DNA of 51,397 nucleotides from Thermoleophilia bacterium (GTDB lineage Bacteria > Actinomycetota > Thermoleophilia > Gaiellales > SKUG01). A program made the translations under genes and the position numbers. Positions 26,974 to 35,010 of the stretch are shown here, piece by piece. Numbering within the stretch: position 1 is the stretch's first letter; each line of letters starts with the position of its first letter. The stretch is taken from assembly GCA_025964435.1 (NCBI GenBank), contig JAOPYV010000169.1:1-51397 (forward strand), written 5' to 3'. Under the pieces are notes generated by a model. That model was not told the origin of the DNA, made no database searches, and saw only the letters and a program-made list of their open reading frames with translations.

Positions 26974-28503
26974 ATGACCTCCACGACTGCACCTGCGACC
27001 GCGACGCCCGAGCTGCTCGAGGTCGTCAATCCGGCGACGGGCGAGCATGTCGCGACGGTCGCGTGCACCGCAGGTGACGAGGTCAGCGCGATCGCCGATC
27101 GCGCCCGAGAGGCGCAGGCCAGCTGGGGGCGGACGCCGTGGCGGGAGCGCGCACGCGTGCTCCGCCGCTTCCACGACCTCCTGTTCGAGCGTGCCGACGA
27201 GGTGCTCGACACGATCCAGTCCGAGACCGGCAAGTCGCGACGCGATGCGTTGAGCGAGCTCATATCCGTCGCCGGAACGGCTCGCTACTTCCTGGCCCAC
27301 GGCCGCCGACAGCTTGCGACGCGCCGAGCACGCGGCGCGCTCCCGTGGGTGACGAGCGCCCGTGAGGTGCTGCACCCGCGTGGCCTGGTCGGCCTGATCA
27401 CGCCCTGGAACTTCCCGTTCCTGCTCGGCATCGGCGACGCGCTGCCAGCGCTCGCGGCCGGCAACGCGGTGCTGCTCAAGCCGAGTGAGCTGACACCCCG
27501 CTCGGCGCTGCTGGCCCGTGACCTGCTCCTCGAGGCAGGCCTCGATCCCGAGCTGCTCCACGTGCTGGTCGGCACCGGCGCCGAGCTGGGCGCACCACTC
27601 ATCGACGCGGTCGACTACATCGGCTTCACCGGCAGCCTCGCGACCGGACGCCTCGTCGCCCAGCGCGCCGCAGCGCGTCCCATCCCCTGCTCACTGGAGC
27701 TGGGTGGCAAGAATCCGATGCTCGTGCTTCCGGGTGCGAACGTCGACCAGGCGGTCGCAGGCCTGCTGCTCGGCAGCTTCGCCAATGCCGGACAGACCTG
27801 CATCGGCATCGAGCGCGTGTACGTGCACGCGGAGCTGTGGGACGACTTCGTCACCGCGGCCGCGACCGCCACGGCGTCGCTCCGACAGGGCTGGTCGACG
27901 GGGTGGGACGTCGACCTCGGCAGCCTTGCCTCCAACGACCATGCCGAGCGCGTTCGCGACCACCTGCGTGATGCGATCGAGCGCGGTGCGACGGTGGTGG
28001 CCGGCGGCCTGGACGTTCCCGAGGGCCTGCCCGAGACCTTCGTGGCACCCACGCTGCTGACTGACACTTCTGACGGGATGCTGCTGCAGCGCGAGGAGAC
28101 GTTCGGGCCGGTCGTGCGACTGGAGCGCGTCGCGAGCGAGGCCGAAGCGATCCAGCGCGCCAACGATTCCGAGTACGGGCTCAACGCCTCGGTCTGGGCG
28201 GGGAGTCGCCGCGCTGGCCGTCACGTCGCCCGGCAGCTCGTTGCTGGCTCCGTCGGCGTGAACTCCACGCTGCTCATCTACGGCAGCTTCGACGTGCCGA
28301 TGGGCGGCACCCGCGCGTCCGGAATCGGCGCACGCCATGGCGCGCAGGGCATGCGACGATTCTGCCGGAGTCAGTCGATCGTCTCCTCCTTCCCCCAGCG
28401 CGGCGGCTATGAGGGCCTGCTCGGCCTCGCCGATTCGCCACGCGGCGCGCTGCTCCTGCTGCGCGCGATGCGCACGCTGCGCCGAATCCCCGGAGCCCGC
28501 TGA
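26974..28503 (+). CDS. NAD(P)-dependent aldehyde dehydrogenase (succinate-semialdehyde dehydrogenase-like)
   Basis: Oxidises an aldehyde to a carboxylate. The 509-residue protein has PWNFP at 144-148, FTGS at 218-221, the general base E242 in ELGGKNP and the nucleophile C276 in GQTC, followed by EETFGPV. The subfamily resembles succinate-semialdehyde/aliphatic aldehyde dehydrogenases, but the substrate cannot be read. It has ~30 extra C-terminal residues rich in Leu and Arg. ATG 26974 has no ribosome site but TACGAG lies 6 nt upstream. The membrane protein gene follows after one nucleotide. Confidence 0.92.
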   Translation: MTSTTAPATATPELLEVVNPATGEHVATVACTAGDEVSAIADRAREAQASWGRTPWRERARVLRRFHDLLFERADEVLDTIQSETGKSRRDALSELISVAGTARYFLAHGRRQLATRRARGALPWVTSAREVLHPRGLVGLITPWNFPFLLGIGDALPALAAGNAVLLKPSELTPRSALLARDLLLEAGLDPELLHVLVGTGAELGAPLIDAVDYIGFTGSLATGRLVAQRAAARPIPCSLELGGKNPMLVLPGANVDQAVAGLLLGSFANAGQTCIGIERVYVHAELWDDFVTAAATATASLRQGWSTGWDVDLGSLASNDHAERVRDHLRDAIERGATVVAGGLDVPEGLPETFVAPTLLTDTSDGMLLQREETFGPVVRLERVASEAEAIQRANDSEYGLNASVWAGSRRAGRHVARQLVAGSVGVNSTLLIYGSFDVPMGGTRASGIGARHGAQGMRRFCRSQSIVSSFPQRGGYEGLLGLADSPRGALLLLRAMRTLRRIPGAR

Positions 28504-28504
28504 C

Positions 28505-29086
28505 ATGAACCGTGCCTGGATCATCACCGTCGTCTTCGCCGCCAGCTGCATCGTCGGTGCCACGCTCGACCAGATCCACGTGCGCTCGGGCGCGCTCGCC
28601 TACGACCACCCTTGGCTGCTGGGCCAGGCGTGGTGGGTACCGCTCCAGTTCGGCTTCGCCTTCGCTGGACTCTGCGCCTTCGCGCTCGAGGTCCAACGGC
28701 GGTTCGGCTCACGCACGCCGCCGATGACGGCGACCTCGCGCGTCGTGCAGCAGGCGACGTGGTTCCTCGCGGCGTATGCGATCACCGGGCTGCTCCACCA
28801 GCGCCCCTGGACCGTCGCGGCGATCCTGGGCGTCATGCTCGCCATCCGCATCGTCTCGGTGCGGCCCGATGCGCCGACGGTGCGCATCATCTTCTTCCTC
28901 GCCGCGGCAGGCACGCTCTACGAGGCGGCCGTCTCCTCGCTGCCGGAGACCTTCGACTACGCCGTCACGGGCGCGGGCATGCCCGTGCCGGTCTGGCTGC
29001 CGCTGCTGTACGCCCACGGCGCACCGCTCCTGCGCACGTTCATGAAGAACGTCACCGCACAGCTCACGGTCGCCTCAGCGCGGTAG
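28505..29086 (+). CDS. Multi-pass membrane protein of unknown function
   Basis: A 193-residue protein with about five hydrophobic helices. The opening helix is followed by DQIHVRSGALAYDHP and GQAWWVPLQFG, a conserved-looking loop with His, Asp and a Trp pair. I do not recognise a family with confidence; there is only a faint resemblance to INSIG-type proteins, which I do not rely on. It starts one nt after the aldehyde dehydrogenase stop, so the two are cotranslated. Its 3' end overlaps convergent trpS by 12 nt. Confidence 0.7.
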   Translation: MNRAWIITVVFAASCIVGATLDQIHVRSGALAYDHPWLLGQAWWVPLQFGFAFAGLCAFALEVQRRFGSRTPPMTATSRVVQQATWFLAAYAITGLLHQRPWTVAAILGVMLAIRIVSVRPDAPTVRIIFFLAAAGTLYEAAVSSLPETFDYAVTGAGMPVPVWLPLLYAHGAPLLRTFMKNVTAQLTVASAR

Positions 29087-30067
29087 GAAACCGACCGTCG
29101 CCATCACGCGATCCAGCGTCGACTGCGCGACTTCACGCGCACGATCCGCACCGTTGGCGAGGATCCGGTCGAGCTCGGCCGGGTCGGTCATCAGCTCGGT
29201 GTAGCGCGTGCGGATCGGAGCCAGCAGCTCGACGATCGCCTCACCGGTCGCCACCTTGAAGTGGCCGTAGCCGTTGCTGCCAAACTCCGCGGCGAGGTCA
29301 TCGATGCTGCGGTCGGTCGCGATGTGCAGCAGCTCGAGCAGGTTCGAGACGCCGGGCTTGGCGGCCGGGTCGTAGCGCACCTCGGTCTCCGAGTCGGTGA
29401 CGGCGGACTTGAACTTCTTGAGCACGGTCGCAGGCTCGTCGAGCACCCAGACGGTCCCCTTGTCCGAGGCGCTCGAGGTCGACATCTTGCGCGTCGGCTC
29501 CTGCAGGTCCATCACGCGACCGCCGACCTCGGCGATCAGCGGCTTGGGCACGACCAGCAGGTCGTCGCCATAGCGGTTGTTGAAGCGCTGGGCGAGGTTG
29601 CGCACGAGCTCGAGGTGCTGCTTCTGGTCGGCACCGACCGGCACGACGTCGCTGTCGTAGGCGAGGATGTCAGCCGCCTGCAGCACGGGGTAGGTGAAGA
29701 GCCCGACGCTGACCGAGTCCCCCTTGCCCTCGCTCTTGTCCTTGAACTGGGTCATGCGGCTCAGCTCGCCGAAGTTGGCGACGCACTGCAGCACCCATGC
29801 GAGCTGCGTGTGCTCGGCTGCCACGTGGCTCTGTGCGAAGAGCGTCGAGCGCTCGGGATCTACCCCGACGGCCAGGAGCATCGCGGCAGTGCTGCGCGTC
29901 TGCTCCCGCAGCACGGCGGGATCGGGAAGCAGCGTCAGCGCGTGCAGGTCGGCGACGAAGTAGAAGGCCTCGCCCACGTCCTGGTTGGTCACGTAGTGGC
30001 GCAGTGCGCCGATCAGGTTGCCGAGGTGGGTGCCGCCGGTGGGCTGGATACCGCTGAGGATTCGCAT
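29075..30067 (-). CDS. trpS: Tryptophanyl-tRNA synthetase
   Basis: Class I synthetase charging tRNA-Trp. The 330-residue protein has SGIQPTGGTHLGN with the HIGH-equivalent HLGN at 14-17, the substrate-pocket region VGADQKQHLEL, and the KMSKS-equivalent KMSTS near 195. Length and motifs are typical of bacterial TrpRS. ATG 30067 follows TAGTAT by 6 nt without a ribosome site. It is divergent from lgt, with 66 bp between the two starts. Confidence 0.96.
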   Translation of the reverse strand: MRILSGIQPTGGTHLGNLIGALRHYVTNQDVGEAFYFVADLHALTLLPDPAVLREQTRSTAAMLLAVGVDPERSTLFAQSHVAAEHTQLAWVLQCVANFGELSRMTQFKDKSEGKGDSVSVGLFTYPVLQAADILAYDSDVVPVGADQKQHLELVRNLAQRFNNRYGDDLLVVPKPLIAEVGGRVMDLQEPTRKMSTSSASDKGTVWVLDEPATVLKKFKSAVTDSETEVRYDPAAKPGVSNLLELLHIATDRSIDDLAAEFGSNGYGHFKVATGEAIVELLAPIRTRYTELMTDPAELDRILANGADRAREVAQSTLDRVMATVGFLPR

Positions 30068-30073
30068 GTGCGG

Positions 30074-30079
30074 ATACTA
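30074..30079 (-). promoter_or_regulatory. -10 element of trpS (leaderless type)
   Basis: TAGTAT on the minus strand, 6 nt before ATG 30067. Confidence 0.5.
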
Positions 30080-30120
30080 GAGGCTGCGGCCAATACCCCG
30101 GAGGGCGTCGGCTCGTTCGG

Positions 30121-30126
30121 TACGAT
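30121..30126 (+). promoter_or_regulatory. -10 element of lgt (leaderless type)
   Basis: TACGAT, 7 nt before ATG 30134. The same GGTACGAT context precedes the gene at 49283. Confidence 0.5.
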
Positions 30127-30133
30127 CCTCCGG

Positions 30134-30988
30134 ATGCTCACCTCGCTGCTCGCCACGATTCCCGCGCCGCCCTTCCAGAACCTGGAGGTGGGCCCGCTCA
30201 CGCTGCACGGTTACGGGCTGACGATGGGGGTCGCGATCGTCGCGTCGCTCATGCTCTGCGAGTGGGGCCTCAAGCGCCAGCACGTCGACACGACGCGCTT
30301 CATGACCGCCGGGTTCATCGCGATCGCCTTCGGCTTCCTCGGTGCACGGCTCTACCACGTGGCCAGTGAGCCCAGCCGCTTCGCCGAGAATCCCGAGGAC
30401 ATCCTCGCGATCTGGCAGGGCGGGCTCGGCATCTACGGTGCCGTGCTCGGCGGCGCGTTCGGTGCGCTCTTCTTCGGCCCGCGTTTCGGCATTCCCCGAC
30501 GCGCATGGGCTGACATCGCGGCGCCGGGGCTCCTGTTGGCGCAGGCGATCGGACGGATCGGCAACTACCTCAACCAGGAGCTGTTCGGCAAGCCGCTCGA
30601 TGCGTGGTGGGCGCTCGAGGTGGACCTCGAGCATCGCCCGCTGGCGGTTGCGCAGGAGGCGACCTTCCACCCGACCTTCCTCTACGAATCGCTGCTCAAC
30701 CTCGGGCTCTTCTTCGTCTTCCTCGCCCTCTACAAGCGCTGGACGAGCCGTGCACCGGGCGTGCTACTTCCGCTCTACGTCGCGGCGTATTCGACCGTCC
30801 GCATCATCGTCGAGCCGTTGCGCATCGACGCGGCGCACGAGTGGTTCGGCGTGCGCCAGAACGTCTGGGTCGCCGGCACGCTGATCGTCGCCGGACTGGT
30901 CGTCGCGATCATCATGCAGCGCCGCTATGCGCGGACCGGCTCCAGCGTCGCAGCGTCCAGCACGGCAGCCACGCCGCCCGCTTCGTAA
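30134..30988 (+). CDS. lgt: Prolipoprotein diacylglyceryl transferase
   Basis: Membrane enzyme that transfers diacylglycerol from phosphatidylglycerol to the lipobox Cys of prolipoproteins, such as those at 5360-8433. The 284-residue protein has the Lgt signature GRIGNYLNQELFG at 140-152, the YGLTMGVAI helix with the conserved Tyr-Gly, and GARLYHV at 70-76. Several hydrophobic helices are visible. ATG 30134 is preceded by TACGAT at 7 nt. The long upstream frame is a shadow of trpS. Its 3' end overlaps the convergent ligase gene by 64 nt. Confidence 0.95.
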   Translation: MLTSLLATIPAPPFQNLEVGPLTLHGYGLTMGVAIVASLMLCEWGLKRQHVDTTRFMTAGFIAIAFGFLGARLYHVASEPSRFAENPEDILAIWQGGLGIYGAVLGGAFGALFFGPRFGIPRRAWADIAAPGLLLAQAIGRIGNYLNQELFGKPLDAWWALEVDLEHRPLAVAQEATFHPTFLYESLLNLGLFFVFLALYKRWTSRAPGVLLPLYVAAYSTVRIIVEPLRIDAAHEWFGVRQNVWVAGTLIVAGLVVAIIMQRRYARTGSSVAASSTAATPPAS

Positions 30989-32043
30989 GCCTCGATCGCC
31001 GCTTGGGCGGGCGGCTCCAGCAGGAGCCGTTCGAAGACCTCGAACCACGGCTCGGTGCCGAGCGCCTGCGCCCACGGGCGCAGCTGCGCGATGAGGTCGC
31101 GGGCGAGCTCTGCGGCATCCACCGGCGCATCGCGTCCGGGCACGAGGAAGCGGGCGCGGGGCCCGAACTCGGTCGCGCTCCAGCGGTTGTGTCGCTCGAG
31201 GGATGCATGTGCCCGGGCGGGTGTCAGGCCGTCGAGCGATCGCGCCGCGATGGCCTGGACGAGCGCCGCGATGCCGAGCGCCACGGCCGGGTCGGCATTG
31301 GCGTCGGCGGATCGCAGCTCGATCGTGCCGAGTGCGGGCACGGGGGCGACTTCCCAGAGGAAGCGCTGCTCCCCGCCACTCTCCAGCTGGTGCAGCGCGT
31401 GCACTGACTCGTACTCCTGCGCCGAGTCGAAGCGCGGCGGCGGACCACCCCACTGCATCGCGCGCAGCAGCTCGGCCCGCGCGCTCATCCAGGGCGCGCG
31501 CTCACCGCACACGATCGGCGAGTTGGCGGTCAGCGCGATGATGAGCGGGACCTGCGCCGCAATCGCATCCATCGCCAGCACTGCATCGCGCAGGTTCGGC
31601 ATGCCGACGTGCACATGGATGCCATGGGTGACCTGATCGCGCAACGTGCCGACCCGGTCGAACAGCTCTGCGGTCGCGCGATGCGAGCTCGTCGGAGTGA
31701 TGCTCGATTCCGTCACCTTGTGCAGCGGGTGCATGCCCATCGTCGCGACGCGGAGGCCGACAGCGTCGGCGCGCGCCACGAGCTCGTCGCGCAGTGCGTG
31801 CAGGTCGACATCGAGCTGGGGCAGGCCGCTCGCCGTGGCCGTTGCCAGCTCGACGGTCGAGCGCAGCAGCTCCGGCTTGAGCCAGCCACCGGGGACGGCG
31901 ATCGTCTGGAAGTCGCCGTTGAGCACCTCGTCGGCGCGCGGCACCATGCCGGTGAGCTCGCGTTCGGCAGGGAGCAGGAAGAGCTCCTCCTCGATGCCCA
32001 ACGTCAGTGGTTCAGAGGTCTCGAATGTGAATGGGTGCGACAC
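30925..32043 (-). CDS. Carboxylate-amine ligase, GCS2/YbdK family
   Basis: A 372-residue ATP-dependent ligase of the glutamate-cysteine ligase type 2 superfamily. The opening LTLGIEEELFLL is the family hallmark, followed by HGIHVHVGM and IELRSADA, which line the active site. Members make gamma-glutamyl or similar amide bonds; the true substrate here is unknown. GTG 32043 is chosen because AGGAG lies 4 nt upstream. It lies downstream of a strong terminator and convergent with lgt, whose end it overlaps by 64 nt. Confidence 0.9.
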   Translation of the reverse strand: MSHPFTFETSEPLTLGIEEELFLLPAERELTGMVPRADEVLNGDFQTIAVPGGWLKPELLRSTVELATATASGLPQLDVDLHALRDELVARADAVGLRVATMGMHPLHKVTESSITPTSSHRATAELFDRVGTLRDQVTHGIHVHVGMPNLRDAVLAMDAIAAQVPLIIALTANSPIVCGERAPWMSARAELLRAMQWGGPPPRFDSAQEYESVHALHQLESGGEQRFLWEVAPVPALGTIELRSADANADPAVALGIAALVQAIAARSLDGLTPARAHASLERHNRWSATEFGPRARFLVPGRDAPVDAAELARDLIAQLRPWAQALGTEPWFEVFERLLLEPPAQAAIEAYEAGGVAAVLDAATLEPVRA

Positions 32044-32093
32044 GAATCTCCTGTGCCCGAGCACCACATCGACCGAACCTGCCCGGTAACGGA

Positions 32094-32125
32094 TCGGCGC
32101 GCCGACCACTTGGTCGGCGCGCCGA
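32094..32125 (-). terminator. Strong near-perfect palindromic terminator
   Basis: A 15-nt arm starting TCGGCGCGCC (32094-32108) and its exact inverse (32111-32125) flank only two bases, giving at least a 14-bp GC-rich stem with a 4-nt loop. It lies 25 nt after the stop of the repeat-protein gene. Confidence 0.75.
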
Positions 32126-32150
32126 ATGCTTCACCGTGTCCGGCGCTGGA

Positions 32151-33611
32151 TCACGTGCTCTGGAGCACGGGCTGCGTTGCCGCAGCGTAGTACTGGATCG
32201 GGCTCTGGGCCGGCTCTCCACTGACACCAGCGACGCCGGTCTTCTGCGTCGGGTTGCCGTAGGCGCTTCCGACGTCCGACTTCTGCGTCGGGTTGCCGTA
32301 AGCCGCAGCGACCTCGCTCTGGGTCGGGAACTGCTGGATGACGCCACCGTTGGCGCTGCCGACCTCAGTCTTCTGCGCCGGCGTCTGGCCGAACAACCCG
32401 AGCGAAGCGAGGAGCGCATTGGCCTGTGCCTCCACGCCGGCAAGGCCGTTGTCGTAGGCGGCCGCCACGCTGGACTGGCTCGGATCACCCTTGACGCCAC
32501 CGACGTCCGACTTCTGCGTCGGCGTGCCATAGGCAGCAGCGACGGCGGTCGTCGTCGGCGTCGGTGCCGGTGCGTAGGTGAAGAACTGCTGCTTCTGGCC
32601 GGGGCCCTTCTTGCCGCCAACCGAGCTCTGGGTCGGGTCACCCTGCACGCCGCCGACGGAGGTGAGCGTGCCCGTATCCATGAAGTTGGCAGGCTTGTCG
32701 AACTTGGCGACCTGGTCGACCAGGATGCCACCGGCGTTCTTGTTGATGATCGCCGGGAGCGGCAGCGTCTTGAAGTCAGGCTTGCCCTTGCCGGGACCGG
32801 TCACGCCGCCGACATCCGTCTGCGTGGGCAGCTGCTGCACGGGGCTGCCCGTGGCGCTGCCGACCTTCGTCTGGGTCGGATCGCCCTTGACGCCTCCGAC
32901 GCTCGTCTGCGTGGGATCACCCTTCACGCCACCGACATCCGTCTGCTTGGGCCCGCCCTTGTCGCAGCCGGCTTCCTTCTGCTTCGGATCACCCTTCACG
33001 CCACCGACATCCGTCTGCTTCGGATCACCCTTGGCGCCACCGACATCGGTCTGCTTCGGATCACCCTTGGCGCCACCGACATCCGTCTGCTTCGGGTCGC
33101 CCTTGGCGCCACCGACATCGGTCTGCTTCGGGTCGCCCTTGGCGCCACCGACATCGGTCTGCAGGGGCAGCTGCGTCGGCGTCTTGCCGGGCGCGCCACC
33201 ACCGCTGATGCCGCCGACTGCGGAGATGACCGACTGCAGTGCAGCGGTCAGCTTCGCGAGGACTGCTGAGAGCTCGTTCATGCCGCCGGTCGCACCGGCA
33301 ACTGCGCCGCCGCCAGCTGCGCCAGCAACCTGGCCGGGCGTCTGCGTCGGGCCCTGGGCCGGGGTCTTGGCCGGTGCGTCGGGCGTCTTGCCGGGCGCGC
33401 CGCCACCGGCCACGCCACCGACGGCGGTAATCAGCGACTGCAGCGCCGTGGAGAGGGTTCCCAGGACGGGCGTGATCGCCGCGAAGTCAGCGGTGCCACC
33501 GCCACCTGATGCTCCGGCGACCTGGCCCGGCGTCTTGCTCGGTGCCTGGGTGGGCGCCTGAATCGGTGCTCCGCCGCCTGCCGCGCCTGCCACTCCAGTA
33601 GTTCCACACAT
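32151..33611 (-). CDS. Tandem-repeat protein with QTDVGGxKGDPK units
   Basis: Not recognised. The 486-residue protein has no signal peptide and is Gly/Pro/Gln/Thr-rich. Residues 151-258 are nine consecutive 12-residue units with consensus QTDVGGAKGDPK, the sixth diverged and containing Cys. Looser copies (TSVGGVQGDP, KSDVGGVKGDP, SEVAAAYGNP) fill the C-terminal half. Before this are two copies of a helical unit, ALQSLITAVGGVAGGGAPGK at 57-76 and its counterpart ALQSVISAVGGISGGGAPGK at 124-143. The pattern suggests a flexible structural or surface protein. ATG 33611 has GAGGGA upstream. It is the last gene of the cluster downstream of dnaE. Confidence 0.75.
   Translation of the reverse strand: MCGTTGVAGAAGGGAPIQAPTQAPSKTPGQVAGASGGGGTADFAAITPVLGTLSTALQSLITAVGGVAGGGAPGKTPDAPAKTPAQGPTQTPGQVAGAAGGGAVAGATGGMNELSAVLAKLTAALQSVISAVGGISGGGAPGKTPTQLPLQTDVGGAKGDPKQTDVGGAKGDPKQTDVGGAKGDPKQTDVGGAKGDPKQTDVGGVKGDPKQKEAGCDKGGPKQTDVGGVKGDPTQTSVGGVKGDPTQTKVGSATGSPVQQLPTQTDVGGVTGPGKGKPDFKTLPLPAIINKNAGGILVDQVAKFDKPANFMDTGTLTSVGGVQGDPTQSSVGGKKGPGQKQQFFTYAPAPTPTTTAVAAAYGTPTQKSDVGGVKGDPSQSSVAAAYDNGLAGVEAQANALLASLGLFGQTPAQKTEVGSANGGVIQQFPTQSEVAAAYGNPTQKSDVGSAYGNPTQKTGVAGVSGEPAQSPIQYYAAATQPVLQST
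32838..33161 (-). repeat. Nine tandem 36-bp coding repeats
   Basis: Each 36-bp unit encodes one QTDVGGxKGDPx block; units 1-5 are almost identical in DNA and the later ones diverge. The length is an exact multiple, so copy number can change without breaking the frame. Confidence 0.85.
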
Positions 33612-33767
33612 GATGTTCGTCCCTCGCGTCCGTGCGCTGAGAGCCGGTGAGTGCTTCGAGGCGCGTCCAAACGCCCGTGATCGATGCAACCGACTCCTGT
33701 CCCACATCCAGATGACCATGAAAGGTCACAGCTGGCAATGGGGACGAGGAACGTCACTGCTGGTGCG

Positions 33768-34493
33768 CTATTGCGGGCCGAACAGTCCGTGCTCGAGCAC
33801 GCCCAGGTCGTGCCGGGCCGCGCCGACGTTGTCGCGGCCGCCGCCGATCGCGTTGAAGCGACCAGTCGAGGATTCGGGGAGCTCGCCCGCCGCGGTGCGG
33901 AACGAGGCAGCGGCGTCCTCGAGTCGGTTCACGACGCCGTAGGCGACACCGGCGTCCTGCAGGGCGGCGTTGTGCGGCAGCGTGCTGATGGTGGAGCTCG
34001 CGAGCTCGAGGTCGCTCGCCGAGGCGCGCAGCAGGCGCGAAGCTTCCATGGCGTGGCCGCCGCCAAGATCGACCGCGGCCGAGGCCTGGGCGCTGGCTCC
34101 ATCGACCAGCTCGCGTGCCTGCGCAAGACCGAGCGGCTTGCCGGCGATCACGCCGAGGCGATGCTCCGACGCGCGGATGCCGGCGCTTGCAGCATCGATC
34201 ACGGTCGACAGCTCCTTGGCGGTGCCGGGCAGGTCGTCGGCGGTGCTGGTCAACAGCTTGGCGGTGTCGTCGAGGCGCGTGTAGATCGCATTCGCCGTGC
34301 CGAAGTCGCGCATCGGCGTGTTGTGCGGCAGGGCGTGGATCTCGCCGCCGACGTGGCGCAGGTCCGAGGCGGTCATGCGCAGCAGGTGCGCCACGTCATC
34401 GACCGTGCCCGAGGTCACCGACTGCAGGCTCGACATGGCCGTGGCCAAGTGCCCACGCGACTGGCCCACGGTGAATGCGACGATTCCATTCAT
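33768..34493 (-). CDS. Helical protein with internal duplication
   Basis: Not recognised. A 241-residue Ala-rich protein with two homologous halves: residues ~33-89 and ~149-206 share LLRxxASDLxxxxxxIxxLPHN, then a conserved spacing to (Y/V)xRL(D/E)DxA and ending (D/E)LP. Both are predicted helical. There is no signal peptide or membrane helix. ATG 34493 has GGGGGG upstream and a promoter element shared with the PAP2-like gene at 9596. It lies in a minus-strand cluster with the genes at 34574 and 35011 upstream and the repeat protein downstream. Confidence 0.7.
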   Translation of the reverse strand: MNGIVAFTVGQSRGHLATAMSSLQSVTSGTVDDVAHLLRMTASDLRHVGGEIHALPHNTPMRDFGTANAIYTRLDDTAKLLTSTADDLPGTAKELSTVIDAASAGIRASEHRLGVIAGKPLGLAQARELVDGASAQASAAVDLGGGHAMEASRLLRASASDLELASSTISTLPHNAALQDAGVAYGVVNRLEDAAASFRTAAGELPESSTGRFNAIGGGRDNVGAARHDLGVLEHGLFGPQ

Positions 34494-34510
34494 GACTGCC
34501 CCCCGGCATG

Positions 34511-34536
34511 GTTCCCCTGCCGAGGTATCGAGTGAG
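34511..34536 (-). promoter_or_regulatory. Promoter element shared with the PAP2-like gene
   Basis: Near-identical to 10457-10482, with TGCCGARGTATCG as the common core (R is A there, G here). On the coding strand the -10 would be GATACC. Confidence 0.45.
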
Positions 34537-34561
34537 CAGCGCTGCGTGTCTCAGTGGATGC

Positions 34562-34587
34562 GCGGCGAGTGGATCACCACGCGCCGC
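34562..34587 (-). terminator. Imperfect hairpin at the end of the gene at 34574
   Basis: GCGGCG-A-GTGG pairs with CCAC-G-CGCCGC around ATCA, overlapping the stop codon of the gene at 34574. Confidence 0.35.
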
Positions 34588-34960
34588 CGAAGGTCAGCGC
34601 GTGGAAGGCCTTCGAGAACTGCTCGCTGGCGGCTGCCGCGAAGCTGACGTTGCTGGGCTGCGCTGCAGCCTTGAGCAGCAGGTCAGCACCCTCGTTCGCG
34701 AACGTCGCCGCACCGGCGAGGTCCTGACCGGACAACGGCTCGTTGCCGAGCAGCAGGTCGACGGCATGACGCGCGGCTGCGGCACCCGCGGCGAAGTCGG
34801 CGCTGGTCACGGTGCCGGGCTTGGCGACCGCGAGGTTGGCGACGCGCTGCGCGGCGTACAGCTCGGACTGCGCCTCACGCAGCCACGGCTGCGGGAAACG
34901 TGCCATCGGCTGCATGACGGGAGCCGCAGTTGCGGTGACGGTGGGAAATGCGATTCGCAT
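34574..34960 (-). CDS. Small helical protein, M-x-I N-terminal type
   Basis: Not recognised. A 128-residue protein opening MRIAFPTVTATAAPV, then Ala/Leu-rich helices (AAAARHAVDLLLG, ATFANEGADLLLKAAA) and a Phe-rich end (SEQFSKAFHALTFGGAW). No signal peptide or transmembrane segment. ATG 34960 has AGGAG 6 nt upstream. It lies 50 nt after the gene at 35011 with a short hairpin between. Length and style are close to the proteins at 35011 and 12025, suggesting a divergent family. Confidence 0.65.
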   Translation of the reverse strand: MRIAFPTVTATAAPVMQPMARFPQPWLREAQSELYAAQRVANLAVAKPGTVTSADFAAGAAAARHAVDLLLGNEPLSGQDLAGAATFANEGADLLLKAAAQPSNVSFAAAASEQFSKAFHALTFGGAW

Positions 34961-34990
34961 GATGGTCTCCTGGAAGGTAGGTCGTGCGGG

Positions 34991-35007
34991 TCGGCTCGAA
35001 AAGCCGA
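34991..35007 (-). terminator. Short hairpin between two cluster genes
   Basis: TCGGCT and AGCCGA pair around a 5-nt loop directly after the stop of the gene at 35011. On the coding strand the loop is TTTCG. Confidence 0.35.
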
Positions 35008-35010
35008 GGC

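Noticed and set aside
28505..29086. Possible INSIG-type membrane protein
   Set aside because: Only the WWVP loop and helix spacing hint at it; too weak to name the family.
30925..30988. 64-nt tail-to-tail overlap of lgt and the GCS2-type ligase
   Set aside because: Both genes are well supported and modest 3' overlaps of convergent genes are ordinary in compact high-GC genomes.
32838..33161. 36-bp tandem repeats as a possible CRISPR array
   Set aside because: The units are directly adjacent with no spacers and encode a regular protein repeat in frame.
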